Shown here piece after piece: positions 21,663 through 33,643 of a stretch of 64,000 bases of DNA. Positions within the stretch are counted from its first letter, which is position 1, and every line of letters begins with the position of its first letter. The DNA is taken from the NCBI GenBank assembly GCA_007644065.1, contig VJWN01000001.1:696340-760339 (forward strand), given 5' to 3'. The stretch is from Margaritispora aquatica. Taxonomy: Eukaryota; Ascomycota; Leotiomycetes; Helotiales; Discinellaceae. The notes under the pieces were generated by a model. It was given only the letters and a program-made list of their open reading frames with translations. It did no database searches and was not told the origin of the DNA. The translations under genes and the position numbers were made by a program.

Positions 21663-23392
21663 ATGTCGAATCCTCCTGCGCCCCGAGGCTTATCTCTGTA
21701 TGCAAATCTGTTGGACTCAGATTCATCGACTCCCGGGACAATTTCCAAGGGACCTGTTGTTTTCAAGCCAGCGGATTCTGCGCAGGAGTCGGCGAAGAAA
21801 CCTCAAATAGATGCTGGTATGTAGCTCGTGAAGTGTTCAGCAGAACAGATGCTGATATTCTTTCAACAGCATCCTTACGATTCCAGCCCACCAAACGACC
21901 GCAGTACGCGCAAAAGCCAAAACCAAAGTCCACATTCCCTAAAGCCCCAATAGCAGCTCCATCTGCCCAGCGTAATGCTCCCGACAATGCGACTGTAACG
22001 CAACCTACTGCGAGGCCTGCAAAGACCACGTTAGCGGATTGGACGGGTGGGGACGATGACGATGTGAATGGCTACTACGAGGGCGAGAAGCGACAGAGAG
22101 GCGGACGGAAAAAGAAGAAGAACAAGAGAGAGGAACATGTCGTGGTTCAAGACTGGGATGATATTTATGATCCAACGCGACCGAACAGCTATGAAGAATA
22201 CAAACATAGCGACGAGAAAATTAGGGAAATCAGGGAGTGGAAAGACAGGCTCTATGCGCATAGAATGGCTAGGAAGTCTATGAGTGATAAGGACAGCGAT
22301 GAGGATGATTACAGGCCGCAAATGAATAGTAAGGGATTTGCAGATGCGTACGTTTTCCAATATGCTAATATATCCAGAACAATTCGCACCCCCTCCTGGA
22401 TTATCATTCGCTCCACCACCAATGGACTCCCCATCAACAAAAGCAGCAGACTCGCCAAAGAAAGTCGCCGAATCAGAATCATATAGTCCAAGAGTACATA
22501 ATAAAACATCACCGCCGCCGCCCCCACCTCCAGAGAACATATCACCACCCATCCTACCCCCCGAGCCCGTAGCCGCAGGCCAAATATCACGCGCCCCAGT
22601 CCGCTACAACCTCCCCGCACCACCGCCAGAAATCCCTAGCTCAGAGGCCGAGCTCGAGAAAGCGCTCGCCGAAGAAAACGAGCGCGACGAGCAAGACGAA
22701 GAGCCCGAAGCCACCGAAGACGAACCCCGCTCGCTGCGACCAGGTCAAAAGGGCTTCGCACAGCGGCTCATGTCCAAGTACGGCTGGAGCAAAGGGAAAG
22801 GACTCGGTGCCGACGGCTCAGGAATCATCAATCCGTTACGCGTGCAAGTTGAGAAGCGGAAGAAAAAATCCGACGCTGAGGGAGGTGGGTTTAGGGGTCC
22901 TTCTGGAGGGATTGGCAAGATTATTGGGGGCAAGAAGAATGTGCCTGAGAAGACGGAGGAGGAGGCGAAGTTTGGGCCGATGTCCGAGGTTATTGTGTTG
23001 AGGGGGATGGTAGACGGGATGGACTTGGATGAGGAGGTTGAGGGTGCGGGGGATGGAGGGTTGATGCAGGAGATTGGCGATGAATGTGGAGAGAAGGTAT
23101 GTCGGGTTTATACTTCTTGCGAAATCAAGCACTAACTGGCAAACAGTATGGCCGCGTTGAGAGAGTCTTCATAGACCGCCACGGCTCCGAAGCCAAAGTC
23201 TTTGTGAAATTTACCAGTCAATTATCAGCACTAAGAGTACGTCAACGCCAATTCCCAGTCCAATAACAAACCTAAACATAGCTAAAATTTCTCTAGGCAG
23301 TCAACGCGCTCGAAGGTCGGAATTTCAGTGGCAACACGATATCTGCTCTGTTTTACGAGACGGAGAGATTCGAGGAGGGCATTTACGAATGA
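21663..23392 (+). CDS. SPF45/RBM17-like splicing factor (G-patch plus UHM/RRM)
   Basis: Five exons: 21663-21816, 21870-22328, 22378-23096, 23147-23236 and 23297-23392, giving 505 residues. The N-terminus (MSNPPAPRGLSLYANLLD) and the DWDDIYDPTRPNSYEEYK segment are typical of the SPF45 family. A poly-Pro region follows, then a G-patch (about 325-372, with RLMSKYGWSKGKGLG). The C-terminal RRM-type UHM runs from EVIVLRGMV to the end (YGRVERVFIDRH, KVFVKFTSQLSALRAVNAL). SPF45 acts at 3' splice-site selection through the UHM binding ULM ligands, and the G-patch probably activates a DEAH helicase. Exon 2 ends at a GTAAGG donor after A at 22328. Reading on to the later GTACGT would break the frame, which fixes the junction. 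Confidence 0.9.
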
Positions 23393-24024
23393 GGTAGAGT
23401 ACCAATGAATCGTGCCTAAACCATGTTAATTTCGTGCTTCCTTGCTGCTTCGATCTTTCTTCTGTGACCAACATATAGTGCTCAGCCCTGCATCAGCTCC
23501 CCGAGCCGCTATCCTATAGCTACCTTTTCCTTGGGGCTTTTGCAGTTTTCGATTTCGTGTAGCTGCGAAGTGGTAGGCAGCATCAAGCGTAGCTAGCGAA
23601 AAATGCCACAATACGACAAAGCTAGACTCGATTACCAAGCTAAGGCTACACGTTTAAACAAAACAGAGTACTCATGTATGGGAACATGTTTGTGCAATTC
23701 GAAAATCATTTCATCATCACTTTTTGCGTTCGCTCGCTAAGTACGTCAGCCTGCTCGCTTAATTCCACCAAGCAAAGAACATATAAAGACAAATATTTAC
23801 ACGAATCTCAAGCTCTCAAGAGAGTTTAAGATATATTGGAATCTAATGGCATTCGGTAGTTTCCATGATCCTGAAATCTTGTCTTTCGAACCTAATTTGA
23901 AGCGTTGCAATCCAATTATTTCTATCTTTCTCAATACCAATTCCTCATTGTTCTTCAACTCTATCTATCATGGTCGCCTATGCATATTTCACCCGCCATA
24001 AAATTCCACCTTATAACCAACACC
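23393..24024. other. Convergent intergenic region
   Basis: 3' regions of the SPF45-like gene (+) and the unknown acidic protein gene (-). No gene is seen. Confidence 0.5.
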
Positions 24025-25113
24025 TTAATCATCCGAGTATTCTTCCATAATCGAACTAAGCGCATCATCACTAATACCAGAAGTAGTGAATCTCTCCATG
24101 TCATCAAACCCATCATTCAAGAGTCGTTGCGAATACTCTAACCTCGGAACTTTGTATTCAGCCCTCGCATAATCATGCGTAGCCTCAATCGCCCTCACTA
24201 CCCCCTCAGGGCCCATACACTGCAAAACTGGACACTCTCCCGTCATCCAGCACAGCTGCAGCATCCTCCTCCCACCATCGGCATACCACAGATTCGCCCA
24301 CGGTAGCGCATATTCGACACCCGTTCTCACGATCGCCTCGGGCGCTTTCTCCCTGATGATCGTGAATGTCTCCGCCAGGCCCTGGACCGCTGACTCAATG
24401 TTGCCGAAGATCTTGAAGATGTCGACGCGTTCAGGGTTCGTAGGGTGTGGACTCGCGAAGGTCTGGCACACGATGCGGTACATGGTCGGGGTGCCGTTGG
24501 CAAGGAATGGCCACTCAGAATCGTCGGGTGTGTGGACGGGAGGAACGGTTAAGAGGGCGTTGATGTAGTCGTCGTGAAAGGGAGGCGTTGGTGGAATTGG
24601 GGAAAGCCGCTGGTAGAAGAATACACTGATGGCGTACTCGGTCGGCGATGAGTAGAACGCTAACGCTTGGAGGAGTGGACTTTTGCTGTTACTATCCGGG
24701 TGAGGTTGAGTCTCTCGACTGGATGTCGGCTCTGTGTGGTCTAATGTTGGAGAATGGAATTGCTCGTATAGTGTAGATGGTATATCCTCACTGTAAAGCT
24801 GCTCGTCGTCCTCATCTGGAGTCAGGGGTAGCTGAATATCGAATAATGTTTGAGATGCAGAGTCCATATTGTAATCGTCGAAGCCGATGTTGGACATCAT
24901 TAGCAGCTGCGGATCAATCACTTGCGCCTCCGGACTTGGTGATGGATAGTGTTGTTGCTGCTCATTGAAACGAAAACATTCATCATCCAGAGTGTCGTAC
25001 ACAGAAGGGTTTTCTCTATGAGCCTCGACGACGAGGTTACTTATGTCTAGAAGATCGTAGACATGTTCGGTGCGTAATGCAGATGTGTACATCTCGTTGG
25101 TCGAGGTAGACAT
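24025..25113 (-). CDS. Acidic protein of unknown function
   Basis: Intronless, 362 residues from the ATG at 25113; the frame extends further but without an ATG. The first 145 residues are acidic and Gln/Ser/Pro-rich, with features resembling transactivation segments (DPQLLMMSNIGFDDYNMD, LPLTPDEDDEQLYSED). From about 146 onward the protein looks folded: aromatic and helical segments such as LLQALAFYSSPTEYAISVFFYQRL, then YALPWANLWYADGGRRMLQLCWMTG, ending in an acidic tail EEYSDD. I recognise no domain. The layout would suit a transcription-associated or scaffolding protein, but there is no DNA-binding motif. Probably a lineage-restricted fungal gene. Confidence 0.7.
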   Translation of the reverse strand: MSTSTNEMYTSALRTEHVYDLLDISNLVVEAHRENPSVYDTLDDECFRFNEQQQHYPSPSPEAQVIDPQLLMMSNIGFDDYNMDSASQTLFDIQLPLTPDEDDEQLYSEDIPSTLYEQFHSPTLDHTEPTSSRETQPHPDSNSKSPLLQALAFYSSPTEYAISVFFYQRLSPIPPTPPFHDDYINALLTVPPVHTPDDSEWPFLANGTPTMYRIVCQTFASPHPTNPERVDIFKIFGNIESAVQGLAETFTIIREKAPEAIVRTGVEYALPWANLWYADGGRRMLQLCWMTGECPVLQCMGPEGVVRAIEATHDYARAEYKVPRLEYSQRLLNDGFDDMERFTTSGISDDALSSIMEEYSDD

Positions 25114-26177
25114 TTTGGTAAAGGCGCAAGGAGGTAGCAATCAATGCCAGAAATACGGTGTATGTATATCGAGAGAAGCAAAAAAGCTGAGAGTTGTTTA
25201 TTACCGAGTGAAATGCAGTCGGCAGTCTGGAGCGAGGATTTGATCTTCAACTAGAGATAGGCATAGTCATTACATAAATTCAGAGGTGGGAAGTGCGCTA
25301 CTCTTTATAAAGTAGGCAGGCACATCTGTGTTCTTACCTCCCCCAACCTGTTAGATGTACGAATTGCTTCCACCCATCTTGCATGTCTCCTATGAAGCTT
25401 ACTTCGCTGTAATGATAGGATTCTGTTGGGTGTGTAGGTCAGACTCAACACTTGCACCAAATGCCGAACTAGTGTTCAAGCTTTTAAATGGTCACTCTCC
25501 AGATCAAAACAGCCTCCGATGACAGAATAGACAAATATTGGTAGTGTACATAGGCTTTGATAGTGATTAGAAGGAAATGTCATTCAATTGTTTTGCTGCT
25601 TTCTGTCCCTCAGAAATGAGATCACAATAACACAAAAGTCTCATCGTTGCTTCTTTTCTCACTAAGCGAGAAAACAGCTGCGGATAAAGATGAAATGAGA
25701 AGTCCTACGAGTTTATGACTCTTCAAAATACCGAGAAACCTAGATACCAAGTTCCAATCTTAGAAGGTCATATGAAGAGCCTGGGATGGGACTTTATCTA
25801 GGTCTGGTCCACCCAGCCCCGGTTTTCGAGATCTAGCTAGGCTCAATATCTCTGTCCCAGGTCTTGACAAGATTTTACAGAATCGCGCACCCAAGAAGCC
25901 GAAGCATAAACAGGCAGAAGAGATGGTAATTTCCGGACAGTTACTATGTCATTCAGACAAGGCTAGTGGCATATAACACCGGATTTGAAAGGGACACAAA
26001 TGAAACTGTTATTACTACTTGAGGTCCAGCGAGGCCCCATGGTATAAAATATATATATTTGCATGAAGTACTGGCTTTACCACGCTATCAAGCCCAGTCC
26101 CATCAACCATAAGATGATGTAAACGCCAGCCGCAATGTTTTAGATATAGTACACGAACCCAAGCTAACATATCGTAC
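25114..26177. other. Intergenic: promoter of the acidic-protein gene and RUD3 3' end
   Basis: About 1 kb with no supported coding frame. It includes the leader of the 25113 gene and, at the right, the 3' UTR of RUD3. Confidence 0.45.
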
Positions 26178-28175
26178 TCATCCCCTCTCACCACCTCTCG
26201 TATCTGGCCTTGGCGTCGCCGAGCTGCTAACACTCCCACTCCTGCTCCCAGTTGTCGAGCCCTCCTCTGCACTCCTCTCAAGAAAACCAGTCCAGAGATC
26301 AGCCAGCGACTCTTTAGTGGTGGAGGAATCGGTGAAGAACTCGGCTGACAACGAAGGCGTGCTGGGTGTGCGGTGAAATGGTGACATGGGCAATCGTAGA
26401 CTGCTGGTTGAGGCGCCAGGTCTGGCGAGACCTGCTTGCTCCTTCTGTTCATCCGTCCAGTTCAGGAGTGATGCGATCAGTTGTAAAATTTGGAACTTCT
26501 TCGGATCTGACCTATCCAGGGCCAGGAAATGCAAAAAGTGATTTGTAACAATTTGCCTAACTAAATTAGCATGTGTTCTTGTTTTAGCGAAAAGCTAGAG
26601 GAGCTTACCTATCAACATTATCCTCTGGTTTGGCCTTTTTGAGGAATCTCAACGCCTTTGTAAGATGATCATTGAGAACAATCGCTTCGTGTCGTAGTTT
26701 CCCTATCAGAAGATTCTTCTCCTTAACTTCTTTCTCAAACGGTACCAGACGGTCCAATTCTGCTTGCAGAGAACCCTCAGATGCTTCAGCACGGAGTGCT
26801 CGTTCATCTGATGCATGTACCAGTTTTTTGAGGCCTTGAAGTTGCTCTTCGTAGGATTCTACAATCTCACGTAGTTCTCGTTTTCGAGCTTCTTGAACTT
26901 CTTGTAGAGCTCTTTGTAGGCCTTCTACAGCTTGGGATTGGCTGTCTTTATCAGATACAGCCACTTCATAGGCTTCTTTCTGAGAAGAAAACTGGTCTTC
27001 CAGATCTCTGATCCTCTCAGTAAGATTCTCCCGCATGGAGCGTTCTTCCATGGCAAGAACTTCCCAATCACCCATTGCTTCTCTAGCAGCTTCCGCTTCC
27101 TCCTTCAACTGCCGTGTTTGCTGCATCAGATCCTCCCGTTCCTGTAGCCAGTTATTCTGGGACAAGTTGTGTCGATTTCTTAGACCGGAAAGCTCCTTTG
27201 CCGATTCGTTTGACTCCTGCTCCATGCGTTTGATGCTGCTCTCTAATTCCGCTATTCGTTGGTTGAGAGTTCCATTCTGAGCTTCGAGCTCATCAATTTG
27301 CTCCTTAGCTTCTGCCAATTCCTCTCTGTCTGCCTTCAGACGTTCAGTCAATCCATTTCTGATGGTATTGACTCTGCCCAGTAGATTTTGATATTGTGAT
27401 TGGGCGTGGTCTTTCGCGGATTCACTATCCTCCAGTTGGCGCCGAACAGTCTCGACTTCTTCGGAACTATTGGTCTGGAGTGTCTCTATTTCCTCGGCGT
27501 GCTCGCTTTTTATCTCTAATATTACATCCTTATGCTGTGCCTCCACTATCGACATCTCTTCACTGTGCTTCACTTGGATATCCTGTAACGACTTTCGCAA
27601 TTGTTCCACTTCTGTTCTCAAGGCATCTCGCTCTTGTGATAATGCTTCGAATCGTATACTAGTGTCTGTAGTTTCTGATGCGTTGCTATCCATGGTATCA
27701 TCTGATGTCTCGGTCGCCGCAGCCGTATTGCGATTCGTAATAACATCATCAGCGCCATGCCTGATCATTCCGTTGTTGTGGCCATTCGTACGAATTGGAA
27801 TCCCTTCTGGAAAGCGTTCATCCTTCGGTGTATCCTGTATACATAGTCAGACCTTGGAGCTCCTCGAGTGGTATTGGCAATTGAACAGGTGTCATTCGTA
27901 CCACTGCTGAATGTTCCGAATCTTCAGCTTCTCCGTCCCCATCTATGTTCTCAACAACGGCATCTTTCTCGGTATCTTGAGACTTGCTGAGCTCCCCATT
28001 GCTTTTAGATTTCGCGCTCTTTTTCTTCTTGTTGTTCTTCTTCTTAGGTGCTGAGCATTGAATTAGTACTTGGTTGCCATATACGAGTCTCCAAGGCTTT
28101 GCCCCAGCAGCATCTATGACAAAACTTACCTGACAGAGAAGCCTGAGAAATATCTGGAGGAGCTACAGCTGACAT
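26178..28175 (-). CDS. RUD3: Golgin with GRAB domain (Rud3/GMAP-210-like)
   Basis: Four exons: 28175-28130, 28050-27902, 27834-26609 and 26556-26178, giving 599 residues. The N-terminus has a Lys-rich stretch (about 17-28) and an acidic region. Residues about 100-465 are continuous coiled coil (EALSQERDALRTEVEQLRKS and similar heptads). The C-terminal GRAB (GRIP-related Arf-binding) domain begins at about 472: VDRQIVTNHFLHFLALDRSD, then KKFQILQLIASLLNWTDEQ. A Ser/Pro-rich tail follows. Rud3 is a cis-Golgi tether recruited by Arf1-GTP through the GRAB domain. The domain is interrupted by the last intron (52 nt) at the Arg codon of VDRQ, and the join is exact. It is divergent from the catalase gene across 660 bp. 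Confidence 0.92.
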
Positions 28176-28835
28176 GATCGGCAATTCTTGAATTGAATAA
28201 TTTCCTTAGCTGGAGCAGCACACTTGGTCTTTCTGATCCTCAACTTTCTGATGATTGTCGCGTCTGGGCTTCCGGGGCTAGGCTATTTTCAGAAGTTCCG
28301 GGCCGCGTGTTGACCCTGTAATCGATCATTCTTCGACCCCACATCGATGATGCAGTTTACAGCCTCACTCTGCACTTCAGCTGTACCGTTATATGGTAAC
28401 TAAGTATTTCAGGTAAGGTAAAGTAACTGTCAGTGAAGTTCAGACAACTTCGCTATTGCGATTGTTGACAGATCCAAGGCCAGGAACCCACAAAATGTAT
28501 AGCATGTCTATCGGCTTAAATCTTCAATTCCCTCAAGAGTTTGCTTTCATCAAAGTGCGGGAACCAATAATATGAAGCTATAAACCATTGACTTTGTATC
28601 TTTAGCTTAGACTAGGAATGCACTAAGACTTTACTATGAGCTTTCTAGAAGCCTAGATCCCACTAAAAACCACATTCTGAGGTCATGGCATTTTCGATGT
28701 TACTTTCAAGGCAGTGCAGTGAAGAGCATGGGAAATTTTCATATCCTTTCATTGTTCAATGCTCTGTTAATCGCGAAAGACTTTCTCCTGTGATAAACAA
28801 AATCTTGGTAGAAATTACTATTGTCAGATTCCGAT
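28176..28835. promoter_or_regulatory. Divergent promoter, RUD3 / catalase-like
   Basis: 660 bp containing both promoters, with a second copy (28613-28629) of the 17-base word also found at 9101. No stress-response element is clear enough to name. Confidence 0.45.
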
Positions 28836-30003
28836 ATGACTTCCAATCCAGCACTTAGATCATCCAAAATCGATCCTAGCAACTACATCAAATGGGATAC
28901 ACCCGGTGTGATCAAGATTCCTCCAGGAGAGGCAGAGGATATCCAAGCCGTGGCAGAGCAAATCAACACCATACAGAGAAAGCAGTTTAAAGAACATAGA
29001 CACATGTTCTCTGGTGAGATCAGCTTCTCTCCATACTTTCGTGTACTAACATCCTGAAGGAACTCATGCTCGTACTCAAGGGGTTGTCAAAGGGAAGCTT
29101 GTCGTGGGTGAACTACCTGCATATCTTGCACAGACGGAGTTGTTTGCCAAACCAGGAGAGTTCCCTATTGCTATTCGGTATTCCACGGAAGCCAGCGACC
29201 CAGGAATAGATGACCGAATCCCACAACCCCGTGGATTTGGCATGAAGATTTTCAATGTCCAAGGCGAGAAGTTTGAAGCTGGCAAGGACTTGCCCACCCA
29301 TGACATCGAGTTCAATAGCACTCCTGCACTTGAACTCGCAGATGCTAAAACAACGAGAGAGATATTTGACCTTCGTATCAAGTATGGAGATCGACCAGAA
29401 CTCCTTCAACACAAGCTTTCGGAACGAAAGGATGCTGAGTTACAGAAGGCTCGAGACCAAGTTCACAATACGCACCTCTCCTCCCTTAGACATTATTCTC
29501 AGACCCCATACCGCTTTGGAGACTATATCATCAAGTATTCTCTTGTTCCTTCCACAGATACCCAGAGGAAGCAGCACGAGCAAACAGTCAATCGAGAACA
29601 GCATCCCAATGATATTCTCAGCGAGTGGCTTAGGGAGTTCTACTTGAAAAACAATGCCGAATATCTTTTCCAAGTCCAATTCTTGGAAAACCTAGATGAT
29701 CAACCTGTAGAGTACGCTGGCACTCCATGGGATGAGGAGAAGTATCCGTTTCAGACCGTTGCCAAAATTCTTATCCCGAAGCAAGACTCCTTTATTCCAG
29801 CCCGTCTTACCTTCTGGCAAGACCATATCAGACTGGACCCATTCTGGGGCCTCAAAAGCTTTGAGCCGATCGGATCTAGCAATAGGCTTCGTAAAGTAGT
29901 CTATCCTGCCAGCGCAGGACTTCGACACGAAACTATTGGAAGGAAGGAAATCAACATCACTAACATTGATCAGATTCCGGATGGTGGATATGTCGAAGCT
30001 TGA
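28836..30003 (+). CDS. Small catalase-like heme protein (y4iL-like group)
   Basis: Two exons: 28836-29013 and 29060-30003 (46-nt intron, acceptor AAG), giving 373 residues, far shorter than the usual 480-750 of catalases. Catalase-core features are visible. His62 lies in HARTQGVVKGKL, at the place of the distal heme His. IRYSTEASDPGIDDRIPQPRG then GFGMKIFNVQGEK matches the RFST...DxRGFA-KF segment, followed by THDIEFNSTP (the equivalent of catalase NNTPVFF). The region RLRKVVYPAS includes Tyr at about 341 as a candidate proximal ligand. I assign it to the group of short catalase-like proteins typified by rhizobial y4iL. The reaction may be peroxidase-like or involve fatty-acid hydroperoxides rather than H2O2 dismutation. 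No PTS1 or secretion signal is seen, so a cytosolic location is inferred. Confidence 0.85.
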
Positions 30004-30856
30004 GAGAGGACGGTGAAGCAGAGGCCAAGACACATTTGTGAAAAGATCATAGAATGCATGCATTTAGGCTATACACAAATATGAATGATAATCAGGGTTT
30101 TATGAGATGTCCAGCAGATTACAATTACGACCGTAGATCTTAAGGACACAGTATAGCGTTGTACGATGTGACTGAAGTCAACCTGCAATTAAGCATGGGC
30201 ATCGTGAGATGGAAGTGTGTGCACTAAGCGAACCCACAGCGCTCATCTTGAGCAGAAGCTCGAGCAAAAAGCAGGATTATAAAAGGCATCATCTGTCTTG
30301 GCTATTCAGAAATATGATGAGGCTATCTTCTAACACGAACCGAAGTCCATGTCCATTGCGATCGATAGAAAGCAACGAGAGCCAAGTCAGGGGTATAATA
30401 GAACGCCGTAAGACTGAGGAGAAAATTCTGGAGGGACGAAAGAGTTTTGTAGCAAATGTTTGGAAGAATAGGCTAGTCCTAAACAGGTTAGCCTTCAGAC
30501 ATGTGACTTGGTGTCAATCCCAGGTTCCATCCCCATCTTGTCGCGATACCCTGAAACATCCTTGAGTTGAACATCCAAAACTGTATATCTCTTTGTTGTG
30601 CTCAACCTTCGATTTGTCTTTCAATCAAGAGAAAGCCTTATGCTGCCTATAAGTGTTACCGTCAATCTTTGTGACGCGGCTGTTCCTGATTGAAAATCAT
30701 ATCTTTGAACGAGCTCGCCACTATAAGCTCAAGATCAATTACCCCGTCAACTGAATAAAAATCTATCAAAAAAAACTACAAGTTTAGACATCTGAAGTCA
30801 GGTTCGAGTTTCTTCTTGACGCTTTTCAAAAGAAAAGATCACAATCGATTCGCAAA
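30004..30856. other. Intergenic: catalase 3' end and SWIM-RING promoter
   Basis: 850 bp; no gene seen. The last 100 bases are A-rich, as in fungal leaders. Confidence 0.45.
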
Positions 30857-31959
30857 ATGAAGGTTAACTCGTCACCAACCTCAACGCACTCCAAGAAGCG
30901 CAAGACTGCCACGTATGATGAAAACCATTACGACGAGGGTGATAAGTATGCAGAGGCAGTAGCTCAGAATACGCTCGCTGGTGCTGATGAGTCCAAAGCT
31001 AAGAAGCCTCGTAAAAACAAAGACGAGGAGAAGCGACTGAGACGTTTTCGGCCTAAGCCACCGCAAGCCTATCTTGACAGACTGGATCGTGTTAGGAGTC
31101 AACGCATGTTCTTGATTGATCGGGAGAGAAAGCCAAATTCAGATGATACCGATAAGGAGGAGGTGTTTGATCTAGCTGGTAGTACAGGCAATATCTACCG
31201 GATCACAGTCGGCAAGGTTCCTAAGTGCACATGTCCGGATAACGAGAAGGGCAATCAATGCAAGCACATTATCTATGTTTGTCTCCCTCTTCTCTGGTTC
31301 TCTATGCTGCAAAATTTTGACAAGAATAGATATTGGTCAATGTCCTTAAAGCTAGAGCTGATCTTGCCTACCAACTCGCCTTCCTCTCCTCCGAACTTGA
31401 TGAGATCTTTGCCTCCGCGCCGGTGTCGCCGCAGTCTTCCAAATCTTCTGACGCTGCTGCCGCTTCTTTGACTACTGATACAGGTGGAAAGAGAAAGCTA
31501 ATCGAAGGTGATTGTCCAGTATGTGTGATGGAGTTCGAGGAAGGAGAGAGGCCAGATTCTATCCTCTGGTGTAGGGCAGCTTGCGGACAGAATATTCACA
31601 AGCAATGCTTTGAGCAGTGGGCTAGTAGCAAACCTGGTATGTTCTCTCACGGGTTATACTTGATTCCTCACCCAGTTTCTATGAAAACCCAGTTGGAGTA
31701 TTTACAACACAACTAACATGACACAGGAACGCCTAAATGTGTCTACTGTCGTACACCTTGGAAAGGAGATGAAGAAACAGTTAAGCGAATCAACAAGAAG
31801 GGCAAACTGAACGCAGAGGGCTATGTAAATGTTGCAAGCGGGCTTGGCATTAGTGGACGGCGTGATACGTCCTCTTACCATCAACCATGGGTTAGGAGCA
31901 ACAGTAGTGGCAGCAGATACCGAGGTCGGTATCATGATTATGAGGACGACTACTACTGA
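30857..31959 (+). CDS. SWIM zinc finger plus RING finger protein, probable E3 ubiquitin ligase
   Basis: Three exons: 30857-31276, 31330-31636 and 31727-31959, giving 319 residues. The N-terminus is Lys/Arg-rich with KKRK and KKPRKNK, so probably nuclear. A SWIM finger follows: Cys124-x-Cys126-x8-Cys135-x-His137 (KCTCPDNEKGNQCKHIIY). The RING is of the MEKK1/ZSWIM2 type: Cys202, Cys205, Cys221, Cys225, His230, Cys233, Cys247 and Cys250. It contains ACGQNIHKQCFEQWA, where Gln replaces the first His of a classical RING-H2. The C-terminus is Gly/Ser/Tyr/Arg-rich. SWIM+RING fusions (ZSWIM2/MEX-like) act as E3 ligases, and fungal members are uncharacterised as far as I know. Intron 1 splits the end of the SWIM motif; intron 2 lies between RING zinc ligands. 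Both joins are in frame. Confidence 0.9.
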
Positions 31960-33643
31960 TTACACTTAGCCAATTTTCACATGGTCAGGTGCGAGCATTA
32001 GTGTTGCGATTTGCTTTCAAGAGGGGGTGGTGGTGATGACATTACTTTATGAAGTTTCGATTTGCTTTCGCTGGATTTCACGATATCACAGTTGGGTGGC
32101 TACATTTGAGCATGTTTTCCCGTAACGAGGAATATGAAAGTAGCGATTGAGATTCGTGAATTACAGCATCAAATTCAGCACGGCACCTGCAAACGCAACT
32201 GCCGTATACTCGTCAACAAGCCAGTATACTGCAAATGCACACACCGACTCCCAAGTCTCACTTCCCCTAACATTTCTCCCAAAGCCATTGACGAACATAA
32301 GCACAAAAATACCCTGTGAATCTCGTCGGCTCCTTGACAAAGGTTGTCGTCCTGTACTCTTACTAAGGATCATTCCATGTCTCTATGGTGTTAAGCGTGG
32401 TAACTGATGCATTCTCGTCAATGCAGAAGCAGCGCAGGCAGATCTAGTCGTCAACTTAAGCGACCCATGCATTCTCTGAATTGGAATTTGGGAAAGTCCT
32501 TTAAAGGTGTCAAATGATTGCCACTTGTCAATTTTCTTGTATATTCCCTATTGACGATTCGCCAATATCGTTCGAGGCTCGCTTTGAGGCTCGCTTCTAA
32601 CGCAGACAGACCATACGAAGTGCTTTCTGATGCAGGTCAAATGGCCATATCGTCTGGTTTTTGGCACCAGGACAGAGGCATAGATATCGTGGATGGAATG
32701 ATGGGAAGCAGGACGCCCACTTGAAGCAGATATTCTATTCAGATCACCCATGCCAACATATAGTTTTAAGCCTTTCCCATAGCAAACCGAAAGAAAGCAC
32801 ATATTATGAGCTGTATTCCGGCTTCTCTGAGCGGCGTAGACTTCAGACATTGAGATTATATAGGGTACCAAACAGAACACATGGATAGAGAAAAGAATCA
32901 AACAGCGCACTTTGGATTACCTCACAAGAAAGCAAAGGCGTATAAGTGTATTCGTGACATGGAAGATATGTCATTATTTTCTAAGGGGGAATCTCGAACA
33001 AGTTCGGAATGAAGATGGTTAATAGGAATTCAGGTACACGACACGACCTGCAGGTAGGTGTGTCAGGCACAAAGATGAGGTCCACCAACGGATCTCCGAG
33101 TTGAAGATCCAATGTGGGGATTTGGACAAGGGCTTGACCGCGAACAGTCCATCAATACTGAGGCAGAAATACCTTAAGTATAATATCATTTCGTACAATA
33201 ATAGGATAGTGTCTATCGCCGATTAATTTGTAAATGTATATTTTCCATATCAGTCCTTCAATAAATTGAATATTCTAAAGTTGAAGTTCTTTCGGGTTAT
33301 TGGAATGTGCTGGTGAGGTTGTAACATCAAGAAACACCCGACCCCATGTTCTTCCTCAGCACGCCAGGATCACTACGCCTACCTACGCCATCGACACCGC
33401 CCTGAGCCAAACCTGGTCAAGTGGCAACCTCTTACCTCTGAGGGCTTAGTCCACTACAGTATCACCACGACTTCTACCTGTCGTACTTGTCTCACTCACT
33501 CACACATCACATTACTTCTGTATACTGGTATCGAAGAACACGTCAATTTCAGAATAGCGATACTAAAGGATATACTTTAGACGCTGGTCGTCAGCTTGAT
33601 TCGAGAAAGATCAACGTCTGGATACCTACCTACATTCTCAACA
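31960..33643. other. Long intergenic stretch
   Basis: 1.7 kb of SWIM-RING 3' region and the promoter of the DUF3712 gene. Open frames of about 60-120 codons on both strands are not supported by any recognisable motif. Confidence 0.45.

Noticed and set aside
22338..22377. GTACGT donor at 22355 for SPF45-like intron 2
   Set aside because: It leaves the next exon out of frame; the GTAAGG donor at 22329 keeps the poly-Pro/G-patch frame.
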